NCBI GenBank assembly: GCA_014239855.1
Contig: JAAZXY010000014.1
Coordinates: 1-47,256, forward strand
From: Acidimicrobiales bacterium
Lineage (GTDB): Bacteria > Actinomycetota > Acidimicrobiia > Acidimicrobiales > MedAcidi-G1
Direction of reading: 5' to 3'
DNA: 47,256 nt
A program made the position numbers and the translations under genes. How positions within the stretch are numbered: the stretch's first letter is position 1; each line of letters opens with the position of its first letter. Below are positions 16,448 to 24,695 of this stretch, in pieces. The notes beneath the pieces were generated by a model that searched no databases, was not told the DNA's origin, and saw only the letters and a program-made list of their open reading frames with translations.

Positions 16448-17698
16448 TCAGTCCGCCAGATCTGTCAGGCGCACCACGGTGCAGCGGGTTTCTGGCCGGA
16501 TCGCCGGCTTGACGAAACGAAGGCCCATCACGCCGTGGTCCCGTCCACCGGAGTCGACCCAGTCGCCCGGACCGGCGGGACGGGTGGCCGACACCACGAT
16601 GCGGACCGATCCATCGGCGCCGATGGTGGCGTGTTCCCGGTCGACGTAGCCGGTGCCCGAGGTGTAGTCGGCCAGGTTCTCCATCCAGTGGTTGCAGAGC
16701 TGGAAGTTCCAGTGCTGACACTCGGGCTCGGTGAACTCGATGACCAGTGCCTCGTCGGCGGTGAGGCGCCAGTAGCCGAACTCGAAGTGGCGGTCGTCGG
16801 GCGAGCCGCCGATGCGCCGGTAGTGGTCGTCGGTGAGCTGCAGGTGGTTCTCGGCGGCCACCAGGTCACGGGTCCACGCCGCGTAGTCGGCCTGGATGCC
16901 CAGCACCATCTGGGCGCCCACGGCCAGACGGATCGCCATGTCGTCGGGCGGCGGAGGCTCAGGTTCGACGTGGTCGTCGAGGCATTCGATGGTGAGACGG
17001 GGCTTGGCCTGCGTGGCCCGGTAGTCGTACACGACCCGACCCATGAGCTCGCGGGTGCCCATGGTCTTCTGGCTGGGAGCGGCCAGGGGGAGCCAGCGGG
17101 AGCCGTCGCCGGGATCCTCGGCGGACAGCACGAAGTCGACCGTGCCGTCGTCACCGACCATGTCGGCCAACTCGCACGTGAACGGGGTGATCGACGAGTT
17201 GGGGTTGAAGACCTCGAGGTGGTCGCGGGCGTCGAGTCCGCTGGCGAACGCCCCGACGTCGGTGGGGACGGGTGGGCTCCAAGCCGACAAGTGCACGTAG
17301 GCGGTGCCCGGGTCGCCGGTGATCCGGTAGCGGCGGGTCGGGTCGACGGGCTGGACAATGTGGTCCTGGTTGGGGGACTGCACGCCGATGCCGCCCTTCA
17401 GCGGGGGAGGGATCACGTTGATGCGGCTGGCTGGTCCGGACGGCGTCTGGCGCTCGACTCCCCGGAAGGCGGCCATGAGGAGCATGCGGACGAGGTAGCG
17501 GTAGCCCTCGGCCCGGTCCACCGGGTCGGCGTCCGGGGTCTCCTCGAGAACCACCTGGCCGGCGGCCTTGAGGGTGTCGCAGAAGTCGTCCCACGACGAG
17601 CCGTCCAACAGGCGTTCGGCCCGCATGGCGGCGATCTGGTCGCTGGTCGGGTTGCCGGTCGGGCTGCTGGTCGGGCTGCTGGACGGGTCGGCGCTCAT
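16448..17698 (-). CDS. DUF1214 domain-containing protein
   Basis: A 416-residue protein of unknown reaction. The C-terminal half has the DUF1214 hallmarks: '[14 protein letters not shown]', '[16 protein letters not shown]' and '[12 protein letters not shown]', with an N-terminal helical part. The first 20 residues are low-complexity (SSPTSSPTG-like) and encoded by a repeated GGTCGGGCTGCT element. In actinobacteria such proteins are often found near steroid, lipid or amine catabolism genes, but no function is established. The start ATG 17698 has a GGGGAAG stretch upstream and is 23 bases after the LhgO stop, so both genes are probably on one transcript. Confidence 0.85.
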   Translation of the reverse strand: MSADPSSSPTSSPTGNPTSDQIAAMRAERLLDGSSWDDFCDTLKAAGQVVLEETPDADPVDRAEGYRYLVRMLLMAAFRGVERQTPSGPASRINVIPPPLKGGIGVQSPNQDHIVQPVDPTRRYRITGDPGTAYVHLSAWSPPVPTDVGAFASGLDARDHLEVFNPNSSITPFTCELADMVGDDGTVDFVLSAEDPGDGSRWLPLAAPSQKTMGTRELMGRVVYDYRATQAKPRLTIECLDDHVEPEPPPPDDMAIRLAVGAQMVLGIQADYAAWTRDLVAAENHLQLTDDHYRRIGGSPDDRHFEFGYWRLTADEALVIEFTEPECQHWNFQLCNHWMENLADYTSGTGYVDREHATIGADGSVRIVVSATRPAGPGDWVDSGGRDHGVMGLRFVKPAIRPETRCTVVRLTDLAD

Positions 17699-17721
17699 GG
17701 TCGCCGATTCTTCCCCGCCGG

Positions 17722-18963
17722 TCACCCGGCAGAAGAAGCGGGACCGGCGGAGTCCGCGATACCCGTGATGCCGGTGGCCACCCGGTTGGCGATCAGCGAA
17801 CCGATCTCGAGGGAGGCGGTGGCGGCGGGCGACGGGGCGTTGAGCACGTGGAGTGACCGGTCGCCGTCGATCAGGGCGAAGTCGTCCAACAGGGCACCGC
17901 GCCGATCCACCGCCTGGGCCCGGACGCCGGCCGGGGCCCGTCGGAGGTCGGCACTGTCGAGGTCGGGCACGAGTCGGCGGGCGGCGGCCACGAACCGGCG
18001 CCGACTGAGGGAGCGGAGCATCTCGTCGAGGCCGGGCCGCCAGTAACGCCCCACGAGCCGGGCCGTACCCGGCCAGGCCATGGTCTCCAGCATGTCGCGA
18101 ACCGAGACATCCGACCATCGGTAGCCCTCACGGGCCATGGCGAAGACGGCGTTGGGGCCGGCATGGACGTGATCGTCGAGCCCCCGGGTGAGGTGCACGC
18201 CCAGGAACGGGAACCGGGGGTCGGGAACCGGGTAGACGAGGCCGCGGATCAGGTCGGCCGACGGGCCGGTCACGTCGAGGTACTCACCCCGGAACGGGAG
18301 GATGCGGGCCTCGGGCCGTTGGCCGGCCGCCCGGGCCACCCGGTCGGCGTGCAGGCCGGCGCAGCCCACCAGGAAGCGGGCCATGAGCGGCCTCCTGCCA
18401 GTGTCGATCAGCCAACCGGAGGCGGTGCGGGTGGCCTTGCCGGCCTGAACCCCGGTACGGACCTCACCGCCGCCGGCTACGACCCGCCGGGCCAGGGCGG
18501 CGGCCACGCCGGCGAAGTCGGCCCGACCGGTGGCCGCCACGTGGAAGGCCGCGGTGGCGGCCACGTGGGGCTCGTGTTCGCGGACCTCGTCGGGGCTCAG
18601 GTCGGTGACGGCCACCCCGTTGGCTCGGGCCCGGTCGGCCAGGGCGGCCAGACGGGGCACCTCGTCGCCGGTGGTGGCCACCACGAGCTTGCCGCACCGG
18701 TCGTGGGCGATGCCGTGCTCGGCGCAGAACTCGACCATCCGGGCCCCGCCCCGCACGGCCAGTTCGGCCTTGAGCGAGCCGGGTGCGTAGTAGAGGCCGG
18801 CGTGGATGACGCCGCTGTTGCGTCCCGTCTGGTGGGAGGCGACCACGTCCTCCTTCTCGAGGACGACGACCGAAGCGCCGGGAAGGCGGGTCTGCAGGGC
18901 GTCGGCGGTGGCCAGGCCGAGTATCCCGCCGCCCACCACCACGGCATCGACGGTTCCGGACAT
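17722..18963 (-). CDS. lhgO: L-2-hydroxyglutarate oxidase (LhgO/YgaF-like)
   Basis: A 413-residue FAD enzyme of the DAO superfamily that oxidises L-2-hydroxyglutarate to 2-oxoglutarate, feeding electrons to the membrane quinone pool in known members. Diagnostic are '[16 protein letters not shown]' at the N-terminus, the very conserved '[16 protein letters not shown]' at about residues 44-59, and '[11 protein letters not shown]' in the middle. The ATG has a -10-like TAGCGT (18971-18976) 7 bases upstream, so it can be expressed apart from ald. 2-Hydroxyglutarate arises by side reactions of dehydrogenases; next to a 2-oxoglutarate-consuming oxygenase this enzyme could also supply 2-oxoglutarate. 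It could instead oxidise another 2-hydroxy acid. Confidence 0.85.
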   Translation of the reverse strand: MSGTVDAVVVGGGILGLATADALQTRLPGASVVVLEKEDVVASHQTGRNSGVIHAGLYYAPGSLKAELAVRGGARMVEFCAEHGIAHDRCGKLVVATTGDEVPRLAALADRARANGVAVTDLSPDEVREHEPHVAATAAFHVAATGRADFAGVAAALARRVVAGGGEVRTGVQAGKATRTASGWLIDTGRRPLMARFLVGCAGLHADRVARAAGQRPEARILPFRGEYLDVTGPSADLIRGLVYPVPDPRFPFLGVHLTRGLDDHVHAGPNAVFAMAREGYRWSDVSVRDMLETMAWPGTARLVGRYWRPGLDEMLRSLSRRRFVAAARRLVPDLDSADLRRAPAGVRAQAVDRRGALLDDFALIDGDRSLHVLNAPSPAATASLEIGSLIANRVATGITGIADSAGPASSAG

Positions 18964-19017
18964 GGGCCGGACGCTAGCCCCGGCCCGTCTGGTGGGGCCT
19001 CGGGGTGGGGTTGCTGG

Positions 19018-20139
19018 TCAGCGAAGGGCGAGGGCGGCCAACGGCTCGACGTACTCGAGGTCGAAGGTCTCGGCCACGGCCCGGTCGGTGACCTTCCCGG
19101 CGCACACGTTGAGGCCGTTCATGAGGTGCGGATCGGCCTTCAGGGCGGCGTCGGTGCCCTTGTCGGCCAGGGCCAGGGTGAACGGCAGCGTGGCGTTGGA
19201 GAGGGCCTGGGTCGAGGTGCGCGACACCGCTCCGGGCATGTTGGCCACGCAGTAGTGGACGACCCCGTCGACCACGTAGGTCGGGTCCGTGTGGGTGGTG
19301 GCCTTCGTGGTCTCGAAGCAGCCGCCCTGGTCGACGGCCACGTCGACGATGACCGAGCCGGGACGCATGCGGCCCAACATGTCGCGGGTGACCAGGTGGG
19401 GGGCTCGGGCGCCCTTGACCAGCACGGCGCCGATCACCAGGTCGGCGTCGAACACCGAGGCGTCCAACTCGGCCTTGGTCGAGTACACGGTCTTGACCCG
19501 GCCGGCGAAACGCTTGGCCAGCCCGTCGAGCACCGCGGGGCTGCGGTCCAGCACGGTGACCTCGGCGCCCATGCCGACGGCCATCTCGGCCGCGTTCTCG
19601 CCGACCACGCCGCCGCCGATGACCACGACCTTGCCGGGGCGTACGCCGGGCACGCCGCCCAGCAGGAGGCCGGCACCACCCTGGGTGGCTTCGAGCGCGT
19701 GGGCGCCGGCCTGGATGGACATGCGTCCGGCGATGGCTGACATGGGGGCCAGCAGGGGGAGGCGACCGGCGTCGTCGGTCACCGTCTCGTAGGCGATGCA
19801 GGTGGCACCGCTGGCCAGCAGGTCATCGGTCTGGGGACGGTCGGCCGCCAGGTGCAGGTAGGTGAACAGCGTGTGGTGGGGCTGCAGTCGGGCCCGCTCG
19901 GGGGCGAGAGGTTCCTTGACCTTGACGATCATCTCCGAGTCGGCGAAGACGTCATCGGCGGTCGCGGCGATGACCGCACCGACCTCCTTGTAGTCGGCGT
20001 CGCTGAAGCCTGCGCCGTCACCGGCACCGGTCTCGACGGAGACCTTGTGGCCACGGTTCACCAGTTCGCCGGCGGTGGCCGGGGTGAGGCCGACCCGTCG
20101 TTCGGCGGTCTTGATCTCTGCGGGGACTCCGATGTCCAT
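19018..20139 (-). CDS. ald: Alanine dehydrogenase
   Basis: Catalyses the reversible NAD-dependent deamination of L-alanine to pyruvate and ammonia. The 373-residue length is standard. K75 ('VKVKEPL') and H96 ('FTYLHLAAD') match the catalytic residues of the Mycobacterium tuberculosis enzyme in identity and number. The NAD-binding '[13 protein letters not shown]' follows, and '[11 protein letters not shown]' carries the catalytic aspartate. The start ATG 20139 has AGGAG upstream. A divergent Lrp/AsnC gene shares the intergenic region, the same arrangement as ald-aldR in mycobacteria, where alanine controls expression through AldR. Confidence 0.95.
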   Translation of the reverse strand: MDIGVPAEIKTAERRVGLTPATAGELVNRGHKVSVETGAGDGAGFSDADYKEVGAVIAATADDVFADSEMIVKVKEPLAPERARLQPHHTLFTYLHLAADRPQTDDLLASGATCIAYETVTDDAGRLPLLAPMSAIAGRMSIQAGAHALEATQGGAGLLLGGVPGVRPGKVVVIGGGVVGENAAEMAVGMGAEVTVLDRSPAVLDGLAKRFAGRVKTVYSTKAELDASVFDADLVIGAVLVKGARAPHLVTRDMLGRMRPGSVIVDVAVDQGGCFETTKATTHTDPTYVVDGVVHYCVANMPGAVSRTSTQALSNATLPFTLALADKGTDAALKADPHLMNGLNVCAGKVTDRAVAETFDLEYVEPLAALALR

Positions 20140-20265
20140 GGCGTGCTCCTGTGTCCGGTTCGATGGGCAGCGATCCGCTCCCCGATGGGTCAACGGTAGG
20201 GATCCGTCCACGCCTCCCGATTGCGGAGATCGGCGCAGATGGAGTATCTGGTGCAACTGAATTGC

Positions 20266-20283
20266 GTTGAAATAGGATTCAAC
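20266..20283. promoter_or_regulatory. Operator-like dyad overlapping the -10 of the Lrp/AldR gene
   Basis: GTTGAA (20266-20271) and TTCAAC (20278-20283) are perfect arms with a 6-base spacer. A -10-like TAGGAT (20273-20278) lies inside, 7 bases before the ATG of the regulator, so binding would block its leaderless transcript. A further imperfect GCAA/TTGC dyad lies at 20253-20265, within the 146-base region shared with ald. Confidence 0.6.
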
Positions 20284-20285
20284 AC

Positions 20286-20759
20286 ATGTCAGATGCAGTG
20301 ATTGCCATTGATGCCGTGGATCGTGCCATCCTCAGCCTGCTTCAGGAGGACGGTCGGATGGCCAACGTGGATCTGGCCGAGGCCGTCCACCTGTCCCCGT
20401 CGGCCTGCCTGCGGCGGGTCCGCCGCCTGGAGGAGGGCGGGCTGATCGAGCGGTACGTGGCTCTCGTGGATCCGGCGGCCGTGGGTCTGGGCACCGATGT
20501 GTTCGTGGAGATCACCCTGACCGGGCAGGACGAGGCCACCCTCGAGGCGTTCGAGCAGGCCGTCACCCACCGTCCGGAGATCCTGAGCTGTCACCTGATG
20601 GCCGGTGACTTCGACTACCTGGTCCACGTGGTGGTGCACGACGTGGCCGACTACGAGGTGCTGCACCGGACCCACCTCGCCCAGCTGCCGGGAGTGGCCC
20701 GGATGGTGTCGAGCTTCGCCCTCCGTCCGATCTGCGACCGGACGGCGTATCCGCTCTAG
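20286..20759 (+). CDS. aldR: Lrp/AsnC family regulator, likely AldR
   Basis: A 157-residue feast/famine regulator. The N-terminal helix-turn-helix ('RAILSLLQEDGRMANVDLAE' then 'LSPSACLRRVRRLEEGGLI') is followed by the RAM ligand-binding domain with 'DVFVEITL' and 'GDFDYLVHVVV'. Divergent pairing with alanine dehydrogenase, as in M. tuberculosis, makes regulation of ald in response to amino acids the likely role. The ATG at 20286 follows a TAGGAT hexamer at 7 bases, pointing to a leaderless mRNA under self-control through the dyad at 20266-20283. The symbol is inferred from context. Confidence 0.9.
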   Translation: MSDAVIAIDAVDRAILSLLQEDGRMANVDLAEAVHLSPSACLRRVRRLEEGGLIERYVALVDPAAVGLGTDVFVEITLTGQDEATLEAFEQAVTHRPEILSCHLMAGDFDYLVHVVVHDVADYEVLHRTHLAQLPGVARMVSSFALRPICDRTAYPL

Positions 20760-20770
20760 GACCCGCCCCG

Positions 20771-21346
20771 TCAGGCGACCTGGGTGCCGGCCTGGCTGAT
20801 GCCGTCGATGAGCAGGTCGACCAGGAAGGCGAAGTCGGCGTCGTGGTCGCCCCGACCCATGTTGTCGGCGTTCTCGAGCCGGGAGAATCCGTCCATGGCC
20901 GACCGTAGGGACCGCCCGGCCAGCACGGCATGGTCGTCGTCGATGCCGAAGCCCCGGATCACCGCCTGGATGGCGCCGAGGGCCAGGCGGGCGCCGGCCC
21001 GCCGCTCCTCGTCGTCCGCAGCGATGGGTAGCAGCGTCATCTCGTAGCGACCCGGGAACCCGGTGGCCCACCGGCGGTAGGCGTCGGCGAAGGACCTGAC
21101 GGCGTCGGGTCCGCTGCGGCCGAGCACCGAATCGCGTAGCACCTCGCCGAACTCGACGGTCGTGGCGTGGGCCAGGTCGCGCCGCAGTCCGGCCAGCCCG
21201 TCGACGTGGGCGTACAGCGAGGGCGGGCGTACGTCGAGTCGTCCGGCCACCGCAGCGAGGCTCACCGCGTCGATCCCGGTGTCATCGAGGACGGCCAGGC
21301 CGGCGGCGACCACGTCGTCGCTCGTGAGCCCCCGCTTGCGTGCCAT
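20771..21346 (-). CDS. TetR family transcriptional regulator
   Basis: A 191-residue repressor-type protein. The N-terminal helix-turn-helix reads 'DDVVAAGLAVLDDTGIDAVS' then 'VAGRLDVRPPSLYAHVDGLA'; the C-terminal helical ligand domain ends in 'FLVDLLIDGISQAG', as in the branch with a WHG-type C-terminal domain. Its ATG has a -10-like TAGCGT (21353-21358) 6 bases upstream. It diverges from the amidohydrolase at 21403 over only 56 bases, so it probably controls that gene and itself. The ligand is unknown. The end is 11 bases from the convergent Lrp stop. Confidence 0.92.
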   Translation of the reverse strand: MARKRGLTSDDVVAAGLAVLDDTGIDAVSLAAVAGRLDVRPPSLYAHVDGLAGLRRDLAHATTVEFGEVLRDSVLGRSGPDAVRSFADAYRRWATGFPGRYEMTLLPIAADDEERRAGARLALGAIQAVIRGFGIDDDHAVLAGRSLRSAMDGFSRLENADNMGRGDHDADFAFLVDLLIDGISQAGTQVA

Positions 21347-21365
21347 GGCACCACGCTAGTCGGGG

Positions 21366-21394
21366 TTGCACGACCATAGGCAAATGTCTACGAT
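21366..21394 (+). promoter_or_regulatory. Promoter of the amidohydrolase-2 gene
   Basis: A -35-like TTGCAC (21366-21371) and a -10-like TACGAT (21389-21394) are separated by the optimal 17 bases, and the -10 ends 8 bases before ATG 21403. The transcript should be leaderless or almost so. The -10 of the divergent TetR gene (TAGCGT, 21353-21358) is only 7 bases from this -35, so one operator could control both. Confidence 0.6.
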
Positions 21395-21402
21395 GCATAG
21401 TC

Positions 21403-22593
21403 ATGAGCACCAACTACACCCTGATCTCGTCGGACTGTCATGCCGGCGGCAACATGAAGGCCTACGAGGAGTACCTCTCCCCGTCGTACCGCGAAGCGTT
21501 CGCCGAGTGGCGGGGCGCCTACTCCAACCCGTTCCGCGACCTGCAGGACGATGGTCGGTCCCGGAACTGGGACGACGACCGTCGCAACGGTGACCTCGAC
21601 GCCGAAGGGGTGGCCGCCGAGATCGTGTTCCCCAACACCGTGCCGCCCTTCTTCCCAACCGGGGCGCTCATCACCTACCCGGCCACCGACCGGGGCGAGT
21701 ACGAGCGGCGTCTGGAGGGCATCCGGACCCACAACCGCTGGCTGGCCGACTTCTGCGCCGCCCACCCGGAGCGCCGCTGCGGCCTGCCCCAGGTGTTCCT
21801 GAACGATCTCGACGACACCATTGCCGACCTGGAACTGGCGGCCGCCAACGGCCACTCCAGCTTCATGCTCCCGGCGGTGCCGCCCGACTCGGGCATGCCC
21901 GGGCTCTACCACCCGGTGTACGACCGGGTGTGGGCGGCGTGTCGCGACCTGGATCTGACCATCACCCAGCACGGCGGCTCGGGCAACCCCAGTTACGGCG
22001 ACGCTCCGGCGGCCAGCCTCATGTACCTGCTGGAGGTGCCGTTCTTCGCCCACCGGAACCTGTCGCACCTCATCATGTCGGGCGTCTTCGACCGGTTCCC
22101 CGAGCTGCGGTACGTCATGACCGAGCAGGGCGTCGGCTGGGTGATCGAGGACCTGCGTCGGATGGACGGCTACCACGCCCAGATGTCGTCAGGCCGGATC
22201 GGCGAGCTGGGCTTCCCGGCTGAACTGGTGTTGTCCGAGAAGCCGAGCGACTACTTCGCCCGCAACGTCTGGATCGGGGCCAGCTTCCCCAGCCCGTCGG
22301 AGGCCGCGGCGATGAAGAAGATCGGCGTCGACCGGATGATGTGGGGGAGCGACTACCCGCACAACGAGAGCACCTTCCCCTACAACCGCCTGCACCTGCG
22401 CCGGTCGTTCAGCGACTGGGACGAGGCCGACCTGCGGAAGGTGTTCGCCGAGAACGCGTCGAAGGTCTACCGGATCGACATGGATGCCCTGGCCCCGCTG
22501 GCCGATCGCATCGGCCCGTCGGTCGACGAGGTGGCCACGGCGCTCGACGAGGTGCCCCGCGACGCCTTCAGCCCCGCCTTCACCCGTCCGTAG
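21403..22593 (+). CDS. Amidohydrolase-2 (ACMSD-like) family metal-dependent hydrolase
   Basis: A 396-residue TIM-barrel enzyme of the amidohydrolase-2 family, whose members are decarboxylases or hydrolases of carboxylated and aromatic compounds. The N-terminal metal motif is 'LISSDCHAGG' (DxH-like), then 'TQHGGSGNP', 'FPELRYVMTEQGVGWV' and 'MMWGSDYPHNEST', the last holding the metal aspartate. ATG 21403 is chosen over upstream in-frame codons because a promoter with -10 TACGAT ends 8 bases before it. The divergent TetR gene is the probable regulator. The gene's last 14 bases overlap the end of the convergent antitoxin gene. The substrate is unknown. Confidence 0.88.
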   Translation: MSTNYTLISSDCHAGGNMKAYEEYLSPSYREAFAEWRGAYSNPFRDLQDDGRSRNWDDDRRNGDLDAEGVAAEIVFPNTVPPFFPTGALITYPATDRGEYERRLEGIRTHNRWLADFCAAHPERRCGLPQVFLNDLDDTIADLELAAANGHSSFMLPAVPPDSGMPGLYHPVYDRVWAACRDLDLTITQHGGSGNPSYGDAPAASLMYLLEVPFFAHRNLSHLIMSGVFDRFPELRYVMTEQGVGWVIEDLRRMDGYHAQMSSGRIGELGFPAELVLSEKPSDYFARNVWIGASFPSPSEAAAMKKIGVDRMMWGSDYPHNESTFPYNRLHLRRSFSDWDEADLRKVFAENASKVYRIDMDALAPLADRIGPSVDEVATALDEVPRDAFSPAFTRP

Positions 22594-22921
22594 CGGGATC
22601 CGGGTCGTCGCCAATGGCGAGCAGGTAGCGGTCTCCTTCAAACACTGCGGAGACCTCGAGCCGGCCCCCGAGGCCTTCGACGATTCCCCGGAGGGTGGAG
22701 AATCGGGGGTCGGAACGGTTCTCGATGCCGGACAGCGACGGTTGGCTCACCGACAGTCGGTCAGCCAGTTCGACCTGGGTCACATCCTTGGACCGCCGGA
22801 GTTCTGAGAGCGAGTAGGCGAGGGCTTCGTCGCGCATGGCCCCCTTGAACCGGTCGACCCGGGCACGCCGTTTCGGGTCGCGGTTGATGGCCTCGGTGAG
22901 CTCATCGAACTTTCTGGTCAT
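22580..22921 (-). CDS. XRE-family antitoxin (HigA-like)
   Basis: A 113-residue antitoxin. The helix-turn-helix is plain ('VTQVELADRLSVSQPSLSGI'), after an N-terminal helical part with 'AMRDEALAYSLSELRRS', and the C-terminus 'LRGIVEGLGGRLEVSAVF' matches HigA-like proteins. ATG 22921 overlaps the stop of the toxin gene (ATGA), the classical toxin-first higBA arrangement, so the longer open frame upstream is not needed. The gene appears intact although its toxin carries a premature stop. Its 3' end overlaps the convergent amidohydrolase by 14 bases. Confidence 0.88.
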   Translation of the reverse strand: MTRKFDELTEAINRDPKRRARVDRFKGAMRDEALAYSLSELRRSKDVTQVELADRLSVSQPSLSGIENRSDPRFSTLRGIVEGLGGRLEVSAVFEGDRYLLAIGDDPDPATDG

Positions 22922-23298
22922 GTGGTCGGTCCTTTCGGGGCGGCTCCCTTTTGTTGGAGTTCGCCGAGGTGTCGATCGAGGAGGCCGTCTGCGACCGGAA
23001 TCATCTTCCGGTACCAGCGGTTCCATCGGTTGGTCTTGTCGCCGCCCACCAGCAGGATCGCCTCGCGGTGGGGGTCGAAGGCGAACAGGATCCGAAGGGA
23101 TCGACCACCCGTCGTCGTCCGGAGTTCCTTCATGTTCGGGTGGCGGGATCCGACAAGGGTGTCGACGTGCGGTCGACCCAGTGTCGGACCAATCTCAGCA
23201 AGCCGCTAGATGCCAGCCATCACACGTTCCTGGTCTCTGTGTGCGAGGTCGTGCCACCATCGGGCGAACTCATCGGTGACGTTGACGCCCCATCGCAT
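22918..23298 (-). pseudogene. HigB-like (Gp49/DUF891) toxin gene with an in-frame TAG at codon 31
   Basis: Read from ATG 23298 the frame gives a typical HigB/Gp49 toxin start (MRWGVNVTDEFARWW...), then TAG at 23206-23208, then in the same frame 'RLAEIGPTLGRPHVDTL', 'GSRHPNMKELRTTTGGRSL', 'LFAFDPHREAILLVGGDK' and 'WYRKMIPVADGLLDRHL' to the TGA at 22918. The total of 126 codons is the family's usual length. The stop replaces a polar position in the second helix, consistent with one change from CAG or GAG. A 71-residue C-terminal part could restart at ATG 23133, but would lack the N-terminal helices. The downstream antitoxin is intact and overlaps by ATGA. Confidence 0.85.
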
Positions 23299-23306
23299 CG
23301 GCGAAG

Positions 23307-23363
23307 CATAGGGAACACATGATATAGCACAAACCCTATGAGAACGAATTCATCCTCATAGGG
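23307..23363. promoter_or_regulatory. Three CCCTATG half-sites upstream of the HigB/XRE module
   Basis: CATAGGG occurs at 23307-23313, CCCTATG at 23334-23340 and CATAGGG at 23357-23363. The last two are part of a larger dyad: CCCTATGAG (23334-23342) and CTCATAGGG (23355-23363) are perfect 9-base arms around a 12-base spacer centred on GAATTC. A leftward promoter-like pair TTTGTG/TATGCT with 17-base spacing overlaps the sites. This is where an antitoxin complex would bind. The hairpin could also end transcripts from the amidohydrolase at 23406, though only a short U run follows. Confidence 0.6.
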
Positions 23364-23405
23364 GCCCCGGCGGGAGATGCCGTCGGCTGGAGCCGGGCTG
23401 TCAGG

Positions 23406-24617
23406 TCAGGCGGTGATGCCGAAGCGCTGGAGGCCGAACGCCTCGATGGCGTTGCCCCGCATCAGCTTGTAGATCTCGCCGTCGTCGAGGCCCGCCTCGG
23501 TGCAGATCTTCGTGGCCACGTCCAGGGTGTGGGGGTAGGTCGTGTCGGCGTGGGGGAAGTCCACCTCGAAGCAGATCTGGTCCATGCCGATGATGTCCCG
23601 GTTCTTGAGGCCGATCTCGTCGTCGAAGATGCAGCCCCAGATGTGGCCCGGGATGTAGCTACTGGGCCGCTCGGGCAGGTCGATGCCGAAGCTGGCGTCG
23701 CCCCGCTCCTCCCAGATCTTGTCCATGCGCTCGATGACGTAGGGCATCCAGCCCACCTGGCCCTCGGCGTAGGCGATCTTGAGCTTGGGGAACCGGACGA
23801 AGGTGCCCGACAGGATGTAGTCGCACATCGAGCCCATGGCGTTGGAGAACGTGATGGTCGACGACACGGCGAACGGGGCGTCCGGCGAGGTGGACGGCAT
23901 CTTGGAACTGGACCCGATGTGCATGTTGACAATGGTGTCGGTCTCCTCGCACGCCCGGAGGAACGGGTCCCAGAAGCGGTCCTTGTCGTGGATCGACGGG
24001 AGGCCCAGCGGGTAGGGGTTCTCCGAGAAGGCCACGGCGAACGAGCCCTTGTCGGCGCAGCGGTACACCTCGGCGGCCGCGGCGACCGGGTCCCACAGGG
24101 GAATGAGGGTCAGCGGGATGAGCCGGCCCTTGCCGTCGCCGGCGCACCACTCGTCGATCATCCAGTCGTTGTACGCCTGGACGCAGAGCAGGGCGAGGTC
24201 CTTGTCGTCCCGCTCCAGGAACGCCTGGCCGCAGAAGCGGGGCAGCACGTTGGGGAAGCAGACCGAGACGTCCACGTGGTTCTCGTCCATGGCCAGCAGG
24301 CGGTCGGCCTGCTTCCAGCCAGCGGGATGGATCTCGTCGAAGGTGACGGGCACGATGTCGAGTTCCTCGAAGCCGGCGGCTGCCGAGAGCTTGGGGAACG
24401 GGTAGACGAGGTCGTCGTACATCCACCAGTCGCACATCTGGCCGCCCTCGACGCCCTTCTCGAAGGAGAAGACGCCGCCCTCGAAGTTGAACACCGCGGT
24501 GTCCCGTTCGATCCGGGGGCCGCGGTCGCGGTACTTCGCCGGAAGGCGCGACGTCCAGAGGTCGGGGGGTTCGACCACGTGGTCGTCGACCGAGATGATG
24601 CGGGGGATGGTCGTCAT
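23406..24617 (-). CDS. Amidohydrolase-2 (ACMSD-like) family metal-dependent hydrolase
   Basis: A 403-residue TIM-barrel enzyme of the same family as the gene at 21403 but clearly diverged from it. The N-terminal metal motif is 'ISVDDHVVEPPDLW', followed by 'NMHIGSS' and 'FPKLKIAYAEGQVGWM', and the C-terminal 'FEVDFPHADTTYPHT' carries the last metal ligand. Such proteins are abundant in acidimicrobia and mycobacteria; substrates are mostly unknown. A good AGGAG ribosome site precedes the ATG, and a 17-bp palindrome (24636-24652) of TetR-operator type lies 19 bases upstream, so the gene is probably repressed by a TetR protein, perhaps encoded elsewhere. Confidence 0.88.
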   Translation of the reverse strand: MTTIPRIISVDDHVVEPPDLWTSRLPAKYRDRGPRIERDTAVFNFEGGVFSFEKGVEGGQMCDWWMYDDLVYPFPKLSAAAGFEELDIVPVTFDEIHPAGWKQADRLLAMDENHVDVSVCFPNVLPRFCGQAFLERDDKDLALLCVQAYNDWMIDEWCAGDGKGRLIPLTLIPLWDPVAAAAEVYRCADKGSFAVAFSENPYPLGLPSIHDKDRFWDPFLRACEETDTIVNMHIGSSSKMPSTSPDAPFAVSSTITFSNAMGSMCDYILSGTFVRFPKLKIAYAEGQVGWMPYVIERMDKIWEERGDASFGIDLPERPSSYIPGHIWGCIFDDEIGLKNRDIIGMDQICFEVDFPHADTTYPHTLDVATKICTEAGLDDGEIYKLMRGNAIEAFGLQRFGITA

Positions 24618-24635
24618 GGAGGCTCCTGAAAACTT

Positions 24636-24652
24636 TCTGACGGTCCGTCAGA
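24636..24652. promoter_or_regulatory. 17-bp perfect palindrome, TetR-type operator
   Basis: TCTGACGG and CCGTCAGA flank a single T, a perfect palindrome between the divergent amidohydrolase and serB genes. Size, perfect symmetry and position fit a TetR-family operator. It lies closer to the amidohydrolase start (19 bases) than to serB (43 bases), whose -10-like TACCGT is at 24684-24689. Confidence 0.65.
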
Positions 24653-24695
24653 TTCCGACCACACCCTAGCGTCACCCTTGGCCTACCGTCGGGCC

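Noticed and set aside
17640-17698. Repeated GGTCGGGCTGCT units as a regulatory repeat
   Set aside because: They encode the low-complexity Ser/Pro/Thr N-terminus of the DUF1214 protein.
18163-19740. A 525-codon plus-strand open frame opposite lhgO and ald
   Set aside because: Gly/His/Val-rich shadow that spans two genes with intact catalytic motifs.
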